Part shown: positions 54,138 to 63,754 of the stretch, piece by piece
Numbering within the stretch: position 1 is the first letter of the stretch
Layout: every line of letters starts with the position of its first letter
Source: JABDGM01 sp046349975
GTDB taxonomy: Bacteria > Planctomycetota > Planctomycetia > Pirellulales > Lacipirellulaceae
DNA length: 64,000 bases
Assembly: GCA_046349975.1 (NCBI GenBank)
Contig: JAXMBH010000006.1
Coordinates: 186,001 to 250,000 of the forward strand
Direction: 5' to 3'
Program-made: the position numbers and the translations under genes
The notes under the pieces: model-generated
What the model was told of the DNA's origin: nothing
Databases searched by the model: none
What the model saw: the letters and a program-made list of their open reading frames with translations, nothing else

Positions 54138-55625
54138 ATGTACGCTCGGACGATTCTCAATCTGGCCGCGGCAACGCTTGTCGCGTTATTCCTCGCGTTG
54201 TCCGCGCGCGGTCAGTCGTTGCCGGTGCCGAAGACGAATCCGTTTCCCGTCTACATGCACTACATGCCTTGGTTTCAGACGCCGACGAGCCAAGGCGGCA
54301 CAGGCGGATCGCAGTGGGGCTGGCACTGGAAGATGAACACCCAGAACCCCAACGTGGTCGATGCCAGCGGCAAACGGCAGATTGCTTCCTACTACTATCC
54401 GAAGATCGGCCCGTATGATTCGAGCGACCCGAACGTCATTGAATATCATTCGCTGTTGATGAAGTACTCTGGCATCGACGGCGTGCTCATCGATTGGTAT
54501 GGCGTGCAGGGCTCGAATGGCGATATCAATTCGCTGCTGGCTGCCTCCAACGCCTTCGTGAATAGATCGAATATGTACGGCCTTGGCTTCGGCGTCGTGC
54601 TCGAAGACCGTTTCGCCCGCAACCTAGCCGACGAGCAGGCGAACATGCGGTACCTGCGCGATAATTACTTTAATAAGTCGAACTCCATTAAATACGGTGC
54701 ATCACAGAATCCGCTGATGCTCAATTTTGGGCCCATTACATTTCAAACACCTGCCGATTGGGCGCAGATCCTACCTGCAACCGGCGCGGACCCGGAGTTC
54801 CTTACGCTGCTCTACCAAAGCAGTGAGGCCGGCGCGAATGCCGATGGCGAGTATGCCTGGCCATATCAGGACGCCAATACCTCGAACCACCTCAATAAGC
54901 TGCGGTCGTTTTACCAAACGCGTGCGCCTTCGCTAAAAACGGTTGGCGGCGTCGCGTACCCTGGATTCCACGACTTCTATCAACCGGGCGGCGCGGGCAG
55001 CACGTTGTTTTACATTCCAGAGAACAACGGGCAAACGCTTACCGAGGTGCTGAATCTCAACACGCTCTTCCAGCCGAACCTCGACATGCTGCAGCTCGCT
55101 ACGTTCAATGACTATGGCGAAGGCACGATGTTCGAGCCTACCGTGGAAACCGGGTTCAACTACCTGCATCAGATTCAGCTCTACACGGGGGTTAGCTACG
55201 GGACCGATGAACTGGAGCTAATTTACGAGCTCTATCTGGCCCGGAAGAAGTACGCTGCCGATGCAGGTCGGCAGTCGCAACTCGATCAGGTCGTCTCTTA
55301 TTTGGCCATACTGCAAGTCGACGATGCCCGCTCACTGCTTTCCCAGGTCAGCCCGGCCGGCGACTTCAACGCGGACGGCAGCGTGACCGTTGCTGATTAC
55401 AACATGTGGCGGGCGGCATTCGGCAAATCCACGATCATCTATGGCAGCGGCGCGGATGGGAATTTCGACGGCGTGATCGATGCTCGCGATTACCTCGTGT
55501 GGCGCGATGCAATGGCCGCTGCCGGCAACGGCGCGCTCGCGGATGCGATGGCGCCCGAGGCAGGCGTGGGCTCGCTCATTACCGTGGCTGTTGGCGCAAT
55601 GAGTTGGTTCCGGGCACGGCGATGA
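54138..55625 (+). CDS. GH99/GH71-like glycoside hydrolase with dockerin-like repeats
   Basis: The 495-residue protein has a signal peptide (ending SARGQ), a TIM-barrel domain like endo-mannosidase-type GH99/GH71 (FPVYMHYMPWFQ, WGWHWKMN, GIDGVLIDWYGVQG, a TFNDYGEGTMFEP segment), and C-terminal dockerin-like repeats (GDFNADGSVTVADYNMWRAAFG and GNFDGVIDARDYLVWRDA). It ends in a hydrophobic helix and FRARR, resembling a degenerate PEP-CTERM signal. ATG 54138 has AAGAAG upstream. Substrate is probably a mannose- or glucose-containing polysaccharide, unproven. Confidence 0.8.
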   Translation: MYARTILNLAAATLVALFLALSARGQSLPVPKTNPFPVYMHYMPWFQTPTSQGGTGGSQWGWHWKMNTQNPNVVDASGKRQIASYYYPKIGPYDSSDPNVIEYHSLLMKYSGIDGVLIDWYGVQGSNGDINSLLAASNAFVNRSNMYGLGFGVVLEDRFARNLADEQANMRYLRDNYFNKSNSIKYGASQNPLMLNFGPITFQTPADWAQILPATGADPEFLTLLYQSSEAGANADGEYAWPYQDANTSNHLNKLRSFYQTRAPSLKTVGGVAYPGFHDFYQPGGAGSTLFYIPENNGQTLTEVLNLNTLFQPNLDMLQLATFNDYGEGTMFEPTVETGFNYLHQIQLYTGVSYGTDELELIYELYLARKKYAADAGRQSQLDQVVSYLAILQVDDARSLLSQVSPAGDFNADGSVTVADYNMWRAAFGKSTIIYGSGADGNFDGVIDARDYLVWRDAMAAAGNGALADAMAPEAGVGSLITVAVGAMSWFRARR

Positions 55626-55782
55626 CCGGCCCTGTTCGCGGCGACTGAATTCTCAGCATCGCGGTGTGGCTTGGGTTTTGCCACGCGGCGGGCTGGCATC
55701 GCACCGAGCTGCAAACTAGGCTAGGCGCAATCGTGAACTGCGCAGACCATCCGCTTGCGCACGTCGTCTGGCAGCCAGCCGC

Positions 55783-57108
55783 ATGAATCGACCTAGCGCC
55801 GAATTTTCCGAAATCCGCGGCCGATCGTCGAACGGTTTGATTGCCCGGCTGTCGGCCATGATGTTCCTGCAGTACGCGCCGCACGGTATGTGGGGCGTGA
55901 CGGTCGGCACGTACATCACCGCCAACACCGCGGGATCAGGAACCGGCGTGTTTTCTCCAGGATTTCTGGGCTACAGCACGACAGCCGGCGCCATTGGCTG
56001 GCTGCTCTCCCCGGTGCTGTTCGGCTTTCTGAGCGATCGTTATTTTGCCGCGCAACATCTCGTTGCCCTTGCTCACATTGGCTGCGCGCTGGCTGCCTGG
56101 ACGATGGCTGGCACCGATTCGCAGCTCAGCTTTTACTTATTGTTGCTGATGTACTATCAATGCTTCGGACCGGCGGCAGCGCTCACCAACAAAATCGCGC
56201 TGCGAAACCTTGCCGATAGCGGCCGCGAGTATCCGATTGTGCGGTTATTCGGCAGTGTGGGTTGGATCGCTTCGGGCCTGGTCGTCGGCCTGGCGTGGCC
56301 GATGATCACGGGCCAGTCGATAGAAGCCACGCGAACGCCGCTCGTGATTGGCGCATGCGGGAATGTTTTGATGGCGATTGTCGCCGTCACGTTGCCGCAC
56401 ACGCCCCCTGAGCGCGCTGGCGGCGCGTTCTTTCTGAGCGCGCTTCGTGATGGCCGCGAGCTGGTGCGCAACCGGCCGCTCATGCTGTTTCTAGTCGTCT
56501 CGCTGCTCGCCTGCGTGCCGAGCATGGCCTACAACAACTACGGCAATGTGTTTCTGAACAACCGCGAGTATCCGCGGCCCGCCGCCATCATGACGCTGGG
56601 GCAGGTCTCCGACGTACTCGTGCTGTTCTCTCTGCCGTGGCTCATCACGCGGTGCGGGCTGCCCCGTTTGTTCATGGCCGGCATCGGCGCCTGGGGCACT
56701 CGCTATTTCTGCCTCGCCGTGGGAAGCTATTTCGATGTTTCGTGGCCGGTGTACGTTGCCATTGTAATCCACGGGTTATGCTACGTGCTGGTGTACGTGG
56801 TGGGCGTGATGTACGTCGACCGCCTGGCAGGCGAAACACATCGTGGTGCGGCCCAGGGCATTTACGCGCTCGCGACCACCGGGCTCGGCCACCTGGTGGG
56901 AGGTTTGATCGTGGGATACAGCGAGGCCACGTTTTTGACGCCGCTGGGTGTGCTGCCGCACCCATACAATTGGATGCCGTTTTGGCTCGTGCCGGCGCTG
57001 GTGAGTTGCTTGGCGCTGGTGGTGTTCCAATTTACGTTCCGGCCGGCGCGTGCTGAGGCTTTGCAGCATTCAGTTGCTGTGACCGGCGATACGACCGAGA
57101 TTGAGTGA
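55783..57108 (+). CDS. MFS transporter, nucleoside:H+ symporter (NupG) family-like
   Basis: The 441-residue protein has 12 membrane helices and the NupG/XapB-type pattern: a FLQYAPHGMWGVTVGTYI start, IGWLLSPVLFGFLSDRYF, IVRLFGSVGWIASGLVVG and GAAQGIYALATTGLGHLVGG. It may take up nucleosides or sugars by proton symport. It sits between the GH99-like and esterase genes of the sugar locus. Confidence 0.88.
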   Translation: MNRPSAEFSEIRGRSSNGLIARLSAMMFLQYAPHGMWGVTVGTYITANTAGSGTGVFSPGFLGYSTTAGAIGWLLSPVLFGFLSDRYFAAQHLVALAHIGCALAAWTMAGTDSQLSFYLLLLMYYQCFGPAAALTNKIALRNLADSGREYPIVRLFGSVGWIASGLVVGLAWPMITGQSIEATRTPLVIGACGNVLMAIVAVTLPHTPPERAGGAFFLSALRDGRELVRNRPLMLFLVVSLLACVPSMAYNNYGNVFLNNREYPRPAAIMTLGQVSDVLVLFSLPWLITRCGLPRLFMAGIGAWGTRYFCLAVGSYFDVSWPVYVAIVIHGLCYVLVYVVGVMYVDRLAGETHRGAAQGIYALATTGLGHLVGGLIVGYSEATFLTPLGVLPHPYNWMPFWLVPALVSCLALVVFQFTFRPARAEALQHSVAVTGDTTEIE

Positions 57109-57179
57109 ATATCGCGCTCGCCGGTGCTGCTTTCCCGTGATAATCGGTTTCGCAATCGTACCAAGCCGAGTGTTTTCGA

Positions 57180-59372
57180 TCACTTCAGCAACCATTCGGC
57201 CGCGGCGAACGGCGCATCGGCACTGCTGCGATTCAGCGTGACGTGCTTGAGAGAGCCGCTGGCATCGTCACCGGCGAGGGTTGGCAATGAAGCTTCACCG
57301 CTAAGCCACAGCCGTTGCGGCTCGCCGAGCGCGATCAATCCTGGCAGGTCCAAATACTTGGCGCCGCCGGGCAAGAACTGTGGGTCGCGGTAAGCGAGCA
57401 GTTTGCCGAAGCGGAAGCCGCCGGTGTCGGCGGCCGTTGCGTCGATTGCGTCACCGGCCACGGCCCGTGCGGCGAGCACAAGTGGGCCCGCTGCGCCGAA
57501 ACCAGCCACAGCCACAGCTGACGGGTTAGGATGTGATTCCACGTGCGCCGTGCGGAGAAACTTTACGATCGTGAGCACATCGTGCGTTCGCTGAGCGAAG
57601 AGCGAATCGTTGTAGGCGAACGTGTAGGCAGCGCTCTCGCGCGGATTGGCGACCGTTCGCGTTTGCTTTAGCGGTTGGCCATCCTTCAGGAACTCGCCCT
57701 GAAACAGGAGATCGGCACCGACGACGGTAGCCCCGCCCTGCAGCAGTTGCCGAATGGCCGGCTGAAGTTCCCCATTCTTGCGCAAGAGCGACGCCTTGCC
57801 GTCATCGCCCAGCCACACCACTGCCCGCCCATTCCACTGCTTGGGATAGAGCCAAACCACCGGCAAGGCTTCACCATACGTGTTATTTCGCAGCAGCCCG
57901 GTGATTTCGAAATATTCGTCGTGCTCCATCTTGTCGGCTGGCTGCCAAGCCACTTCGCCCGCCGTTTCATACGTTCGCCCCAGCATGGTTGCCACTGCTT
58001 GGCCGACAATTTGGTGGAACTTCGCGGGCGATTTTGCCGCCTCTCTTAGTTGGTTGTCGGCGTCGTCCGTGAACCATTTCAGCAGCGATCGCTCGAACTC
58101 CGGATCGCCTGCCTTGGGCGCCGGATGATCGGCGTCCCACACGGTTAGGTCTTCGCGAGTCAACGGCTCGTAGTCTCGCTCGATCACGGGTTCCTTCGCG
58201 CCAAGTTGGAAGTGGCTGTTGAGCCACGTAAAAAAGGCCGACCGGCTCACAGCATTGTAGTTGTGCGGAAACTGCTCGCCGCGCGAGAGCATGACTTCGT
58301 GTGGCGCGCCGAGCATTGCGTACAGCTGCTGCAGTTCCGGAAAGCCCTTCGTCGACATCTCCTTTGTCCAATCGTTGGCACAAGTCAGGCCTTGCGGCCC
58401 CGGGGCAAACAGGCCGGCGAATTCCACGTTGCCCGTGTGCACGCGCAACAACGAGGCGTTCTCACACGTGCAGCCGCCCTGCATTGCCGTGCTGACCATG
58501 ACGGCCGGAAACGACAGCTTTACGCGGGGGTCGATGGCCGCGAGGATCATCGTTTGCGTGCCGCCGCCGCTGGCGCCAGTCATCGCGATACGCTCTGGAT
58601 CGACTTCCGGCAAACTCAACAGGAAGTCGAGCGAGCGCACGGAGTTCCAAGTTTGCAGGCCCATCACGCTCTGCAAATGGGCTTCGGCCTGTGGGCTGAA
58701 GAGCCCCCAATTTTCAGTGGTGTTCATCTCGGGCCGCTGTTTCGCGAAGCCATGCACCAGTTCGTGCGAGAGTTGCTGGGCGTCGGAATTGCCGAGCATG
58801 TCCCACTGCCACACAACGCAACCCATTCGTGCGAGCTGGACGCACATCGATTGGAAACGGCTGCGGCCGCCCTGCTCGAAGCGTTCCTGCCCCGTGGCGA
58901 TTTCCTTGCGAAGATTGTCCTCTGTTTCGAGTGACAGTCGGGCGTCTTTCCAATGACCGTGTGAGAATAATACGCCCGGCACTTTGCCCTGGGTATTCTT
59001 CGGGCGGTACAAGTTGCCCGTCACGAAGAAGCCGGGCACGCTTTCGAAAAACACTTTCTCGATCGTGTACTCCGGGCGGTCGATTTTGCCATGGAGGACG
59101 GCTTTCAACGGCGTTTTCGTCGGTAGCGGCCAGAGTCCCTGCGATACCAAGATCCGCCGGCGCACCTCGGCCGCCCGCTTCTCCCACTCATCCCGAGACT
59201 TCGGCGGCACAAACGGGAAAAAGCCGTTGAGATCTTTGGGCGGTTCGAGGCGAATATCCGGTGGAAGTTCACCGGCGGGCAGCACGCGCGGCTTATCTAC
59301 CGCGGCTTGTGCCGAGAGCACCAGTGACAGGGCGAAGGAGAATGCGAGCAAACGAACGTTGTAATTTGACAT
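57180..59372 (-). CDS. Exported acetyl-xylan-esterase-like alpha/beta-hydrolase
   Basis: The 730-residue protein has a signal peptide (ending SAQAA) and an alpha/beta-hydrolase domain with the nucleophile Ser near residue 267 in MTGASGGGTQT, upstream of a HGHWKD oxyanion-type segment and FPHNYN near the His end. A second, beta-rich and hydrolase-like C-terminal half (about 480-730) lacks an obvious nucleophile. The first half resembles acetyl xylan esterase-type planctomycete proteins. It converges with the MFS gene and faces the GH127-like gene. Confidence 0.82.
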   Translation of the reverse strand: MSNYNVRLLAFSFALSLVLSAQAAVDKPRVLPAGELPPDIRLEPPKDLNGFFPFVPPKSRDEWEKRAAEVRRRILVSQGLWPLPTKTPLKAVLHGKIDRPEYTIEKVFFESVPGFFVTGNLYRPKNTQGKVPGVLFSHGHWKDARLSLETEDNLRKEIATGQERFEQGGRSRFQSMCVQLARMGCVVWQWDMLGNSDAQQLSHELVHGFAKQRPEMNTTENWGLFSPQAEAHLQSVMGLQTWNSVRSLDFLLSLPEVDPERIAMTGASGGGTQTMILAAIDPRVKLSFPAVMVSTAMQGGCTCENASLLRVHTGNVEFAGLFAPGPQGLTCANDWTKEMSTKGFPELQQLYAMLGAPHEVMLSRGEQFPHNYNAVSRSAFFTWLNSHFQLGAKEPVIERDYEPLTREDLTVWDADHPAPKAGDPEFERSLLKWFTDDADNQLREAAKSPAKFHQIVGQAVATMLGRTYETAGEVAWQPADKMEHDEYFEITGLLRNNTYGEALPVVWLYPKQWNGRAVVWLGDDGKASLLRKNGELQPAIRQLLQGGATVVGADLLFQGEFLKDGQPLKQTRTVANPRESAAYTFAYNDSLFAQRTHDVLTIVKFLRTAHVESHPNPSAVAVAGFGAAGPLVLAARAVAGDAIDATAADTGGFRFGKLLAYRDPQFLPGGAKYLDLPGLIALGEPQRLWLSGEASLPTLAGDDASGSLKHVTLNRSSADAPFAAAEWLLK

Positions 59373-59589
59373 CGCTCAAACTCGTATGGACCGAACGTGT
59401 GACCTGCATCGATCAGAGGCCATGTGACATTAGCCATTGCCGTCAGCTGCGAGAGGCTGCGGTCTTAGGATTGCTTGGGGATGTGGCAGCGTCAAGTTGG
59501 AAACATCGAACACGAAGCGGCCCATGTATGAGTAATTCGGAGCGCGAGTTGGGGACATTCCTGAGGCAGGCGATTACTGGGCGAGCGCC

Positions 59590-61521
59590 TCACGGCCGGC
59601 CGCTGCGCAGTGGATTTTCCCGGCTGAACGGCGTCGGCTTCACATGCTTCACGCGCAGCCAAGTGAGATACGGCGAGCCGCCGTCGCCGGCACTGGCGAA
59701 GTCGCAGAGCGTAAGCTTCTTGCCGCCCTCGGAGTTGACCTCGATGGCCATCATGGGTGCGTGCCGCTTGTTGATGCGAATTGGTTGATTGCGCGAGTCG
59801 CGGGCGTCCAGTGTGGGCACGTCTGGCGGGTCGACATCGTTCAGCCGGCGATCGTACGCCAGCAGGATCGGACCACGGTAGATCGAAACCTTACCCTCGC
59901 ATTCGCGTTCGCCCACCCAATAGTGCAGCGAAAGATCGAGCTCAAGCTCGATTGAATCGCCGGGCTGCCACTCGCGTTCAATGGTTAAGTATGTTCCCGG
60001 CTTCACGTCGTCGATGGCCTCGCCCTTTACTTTCACCCGGGTGTTCGCCGACCAATAAGGAATGCGCAGCCGCAGTGCGAAGCGTGATGGCCTGCTGGGC
60101 GCGACGGTTATTTGGATGTGGCCATCGCGCGGATAGTCGGACATCACTTTTAATTGTACGTTCGTGCCCTCGATCAGCGCGCTCTCCAAGGTTCCCGGGC
60201 CATACCAATTCAAAATAATTCCAGACTGGTCGCGCAGGACGGCCCATTCACTGAGCAGGCCGAGACCGCGCGGGGCATTGACGCTGCAACAATTCAGTTC
60301 GGGCGAGCCTTCGCGAGCCTGAAATACAATCTCGTGCGCGCTGGCGCGGCGCACGCCTTCCATCGGCGTGTTATACGTGGCCCAGCGACCCGTTGGCGAC
60401 CACATGCCAAGCCCGGAGTTGAGCAGCGACAATTCCAGCTCATCGGCGACCACCGAGTTGCCCGTTAGCTTGAGCATTTCGGTGGACATTGTCATCCAGG
60501 CGACCGTGCAACACGTTTCAATCGCGCCCGGGTGATAAGGGTTTCCTTGCGCCTGCTCGCCGGAGGAGAATCCGCCGTTATTGTGCCGGTCCAGTTTTAC
60601 GATGCTCCACCACCAATGCTCGAAAGCTTGCCGATAGCGATCGTCGCCTGAGGCGTAATACAACTCGACCAGACCGAGAATCGGATGCAGGCTCTCCCAC
60701 CGAGGCTTCGACGTTTGAAAGAACTCGCGCGAGCCGGCCGCGGTGTTAATGTAGTCGCCGGCGAGCATGTTGCCCGCCGCATCGTGGGTCGCAAACTCTT
60801 CGGCAAGTTGCCGAGCCAAATCCAAGTAACGTCGCTCGCCGGTGGCGCGATACAGCAGGCACAGTGAGTGCACCGGCGCCAGATTCATTTCGGTTGAACC
60901 GGTATCGACGAGCCGTGGCCGCTTGTCGCCGAGAAATCGCTCGCACAGCAAGTCGCCGATGCGCCGTGCGGCGTCGAGCGTTCGTTCGTCGCCCGTTTCC
61001 CGTGACCACTCGAGTAGCCCAACCATGATGTGATAGTGTCCCCACGCATCCCACGTGGGACCGGTAGTTCCTTTTCCCACATTGGGCGCCGAGCCGGCGA
61101 GTCGCGAACCGCGAGGCCAGGGGCCGAGATATCCGTCCTCCGCCTGCAAGGAGCACAGTTCGCGCACGAATTCCTGCAGATAGCTACGCAACGCTTCATC
61201 GTGCGTCAACCGGTATACCTGGACCGCGCCGGTGAGGTACTTGCCGGCAAATTCGCCGGCCCACGGTTCCAAAGCGCGCAGCGGCTGCCGGTCGCGATCG
61301 CGAAAGATATCAAGCATCGCCGGATTCGCATCGGGAGCTATGAGCAACCACTGCTGCGTGACGCCCCGCAAATAGTGGGCGATATCGCCGCCCAACTCAA
61401 GTTGCGTTTCCGGCGCACGCTGAAACAATGGCTGTCGCACCAACCGCGGTACCGCCGGCTCCGATGCGGCGATAGGCCCGGGTATCGCTGCCATCACGCT
61501 AAACCAAATAATGTATTTCAT
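59590..61521 (-). CDS. GH127-like beta-L-arabinofuranosidase (DUF1680), exported
   Basis: The 643-residue protein has a signal peptide (about 1-20) and an alpha/alpha-barrel of GH127 type. The metal-cysteine centre is complete: E322 (SSGE), E335-T-C337 and the C411-C412 pair in LNCCSVNAPRGL, which in characterised enzymes bind zinc with the catalytic Cys. The beta-sandwich C-terminus (about 430-600) also fits. It removes arabinofuranosyl groups from glycans. ATG 61521 was chosen as it begins a signal peptide. Confidence 0.92.
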   Translation of the reverse strand: MKYIIWFSVMAAIPGPIAASEPAVPRLVRQPLFQRAPETQLELGGDIAHYLRGVTQQWLLIAPDANPAMLDIFRDRDRQPLRALEPWAGEFAGKYLTGAVQVYRLTHDEALRSYLQEFVRELCSLQAEDGYLGPWPRGSRLAGSAPNVGKGTTGPTWDAWGHYHIMVGLLEWSRETGDERTLDAARRIGDLLCERFLGDKRPRLVDTGSTEMNLAPVHSLCLLYRATGERRYLDLARQLAEEFATHDAAGNMLAGDYINTAAGSREFFQTSKPRWESLHPILGLVELYYASGDDRYRQAFEHWWWSIVKLDRHNNGGFSSGEQAQGNPYHPGAIETCCTVAWMTMSTEMLKLTGNSVVADELELSLLNSGLGMWSPTGRWATYNTPMEGVRRASAHEIVFQAREGSPELNCCSVNAPRGLGLLSEWAVLRDQSGIILNWYGPGTLESALIEGTNVQLKVMSDYPRDGHIQITVAPSRPSRFALRLRIPYWSANTRVKVKGEAIDDVKPGTYLTIEREWQPGDSIELELDLSLHYWVGERECEGKVSIYRGPILLAYDRRLNDVDPPDVPTLDARDSRNQPIRINKRHAPMMAIEVNSEGGKKLTLCDFASAGDGGSPYLTWLRVKHVKPTPFSRENPLRSGRP

Positions 61522-61708
61522 AAGCCGATCCACCCCACAGCGGCATGCCGGGGTAACCTTGAAGCGGACGATAGTTGCCCATTCCGGCAGCACCGCCAGA
61601 ACGAATATCAAAGCAGTATGATCTTCCCAGTCGGCAATTTAAACTAAAGCGACGGGTCCAGCATTGGAACTGCTACCGATAGCAAATGTCAACTTTTTCG
61701 AGACTGTC

Positions 61709-62925
61709 ATGGGCCACCTCAATCGCCGTTCCTTTCTTACTCGAGCTGCCGCTGGAGTTTCGACCCTGGCGCTCGCCACAGCCGCAAATCTCGCTGTACT
61801 TGAGGCAGAAGAATCGAAACCCTCGGCCTTGTCGTTTCCACCGCTGAAGAAGAAATATCGCGCGGCAGCGGTCGGTTCGACGGGCCATGGTGATTTTGGC
61901 CATGGTATCGACCTGGCTCTCGTCGGCCTGCCGGGCGTTGAGTTTGTCGCAATTGCTGACGACGACGCCACAGGGTTGAAGGAGGCAGGAAAGCGATGCC
62001 AGGTCGCCCGCCTGTATGATGACTACCGCACCATGCTGGAGAAAGAGAAGGTGGATCTCGTTACCGTCTGCATGCGGCATGTCGATCGGCATGAAGAAAT
62101 CGTCACGCACTGCGCGGCGGCCGGTAAACACGTTTATACGGAGAAACCAGTTGCGGCCGATCTGATGAGTTTTGACCGCATGGTCGCCGCCTGCGACAAG
62201 GCGGGCGTTAAATTAGGGGTCGGCCTGCCGAATCACGTGTCACCCGCCATTCGCGAAGCGCTCTCCATGGTGCGCGACGGCAAGTTCGGCACGCTCCGTG
62301 CGTTACGAGCACAAGGCAATGCGATCCGCGGGGCGGCGGCGAGGACCTTGTCGTCTTAGGCTATCACATGTTGGACCTCATGTGCCTGTTTGCCGGCACA
62401 CCCAAATGGACGTTCGCGCAAGTGCTCGTCGGCGATCGCGACGCGGAGAAAAGCGATGCCCATTCCGGCTCCGAGCCCGTGGGTCCAGTCGCCGGCGATG
62501 CGGTCGCGGCGATGTTCGGCTTTGACAACCAAGTCCATGGCTACTTTCAATCGCACGCCAACAAGGACTCGACGAATGACCGGTTCAGCCTCGAGATCGA
62601 ATGCACGAACGGCCGGCTGGCGATTCGCAACCTGGCCCACGTCGTGTGGGTCGAAGGCGTCGCGTTCGATCCAGCCAAGAAACACCAGTGGCGCTCGGTC
62701 GCGGTCCCTGATTGGGACCACTTATCGAACGCCGACAAGTATAAATGGGGCCATCAGCGGTTGATTCTCGATGTGCTGGCGGCCGCGGAAGAAAACCGTG
62801 AGCCGGCCACCGGTATCCACACGGTGCGCTGGACACAAGAACTGATCCAGAGCATTTACGCATCGCATCTTGCGAGGGCACGGATCGCGCTGCCGCTCGA
62901 GCATCGCGAGCACCCGCTGTGGTAG
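61709..62925 (+). pseudogene. Gfo/Idh/MocA oxidoreductase interrupted by one frameshift
   Basis: The first part (61709-62359) has a Tat signal (NRRSFLTRAAAG) and an NAD(P)-binding Rossmann fold with VGSTGHG and HVYTEKP. The frame ends at a TAG in 62357-62359, but good coding continues in frame 1 as RGGGEDLVVLGYHMLDLM and the usual C-terminal domain to 62925 (TGIHTVRWTQELIQ). A one-base shift in the GC-run near 62329-62340 would join both parts into a typical protein of about 405 residues. Either an inactivating mutation or an assembly error. The missing residues are not lost, only out of frame. Confidence 0.88.
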
Positions 62926-63015
62926 CCGTGTCGGCACCATTCGAGCACAACTTGGGAGTATCGCTTATCGGATTGGAAGCTATCTCTAACACTCATTTCG
63001 TAGGAGTAGCCTTCG

Positions 63016-63621
63016 ATGTACTCGATTCTCAAATCAGAGGAGTTTCGCCACGCTTATCATCAAGCTTTAGATCATACCGAGCATAATCCGGAGGCACAGC
63101 GACTAGCCGCTCGCGATGTGATCGACAAATACTTTGAGGTGCAGCCGGTCTTGCCAAACACGCCTTTCGATCCAGAAGCTGTGTACTTCACCGAGCATCC
63201 GATCGAGGTGGCAAGGCACTATAAGTTTTTGGTGCCCGGCACTATTCACCCAGAACTGGCGCCGGGACCGCTGCTGCTACTGGTTCCGAAAGCAAGCCCG
63301 GCGACGCGCTGCGTCGAAGCGAAGCAATTTAGCGCCGCCATTTCGGCCGTAGAAGCTGTGCGATTAACGCTGATGCCGGAGCGAATCAACGGCATTATCT
63401 CGTTCATTCTCGATGCCATGCGCTTCAATGAGCATCACGACATGGTGAGTTGCGAAAGAGCGATTGGCACGGCCCTCGACCATTTTAATCGCGCGGCCAA
63501 CGAGGGTCTTCGCCATATCACATCGGAGTCGGAACGAGGCAAACGGGCGAACGAGGTTGCCGGCACGCGACGCACGCTTGCCGATTTGCGCAAGAACCTT
63601 CAAGCAGAATCCCATGCCTGA
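63016..63621 (+). CDS. Hypothetical protein of unknown family
   Basis: The 201-residue soluble protein has no signal peptide or membrane helix. It has an acidic, helical N-terminus (SILKSEEFRHAYHQALDHTEHN), a beta segment (FLVPGTIHPELAPGPLLLLVPK) and a helical C-terminus rich in Arg/Glu (LADLRKNLQAE). AGGAG lies 9 bases before the ATG. No known family was recognised. Confidence 0.6.
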   Translation: MYSILKSEEFRHAYHQALDHTEHNPEAQRLAARDVIDKYFEVQPVLPNTPFDPEAVYFTEHPIEVARHYKFLVPGTIHPELAPGPLLLLVPKASPATRCVEAKQFSAAISAVEAVRLTLMPERINGIISFILDAMRFNEHHDMVSCERAIGTALDHFNRAANEGLRHITSESERGKRANEVAGTRRTLADLRKNLQAESHA

Positions 63622-63754
63622 ACCGCCGCAACGGCGACGCTCGCTCGGCCGCCCAGCAGAGCAGCTTCAAGAGCGCAAGCTAGCCCGGGACGTAATCCAT
63701 ATCGAGGCGATAGGCCACGGAAATACAGGTCGTTTAAACCATTTAGCAAACTAG
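63614..63754 (+). CDS. Possible 46-residue protein
   Basis: An open frame with ATG 63614 overlaps the previous gene by eight bases and codes a basic, Arg-rich 46-residue protein (RRRSLGRPAEQLQERKLARD). Overlap fits an operon, but the sequence matches nothing recognised. Confidence 0.3.
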   Translation: MPEPPQRRRSLGRPAEQLQERKLARDVIHIEAIGHGNTGRLNHLAN

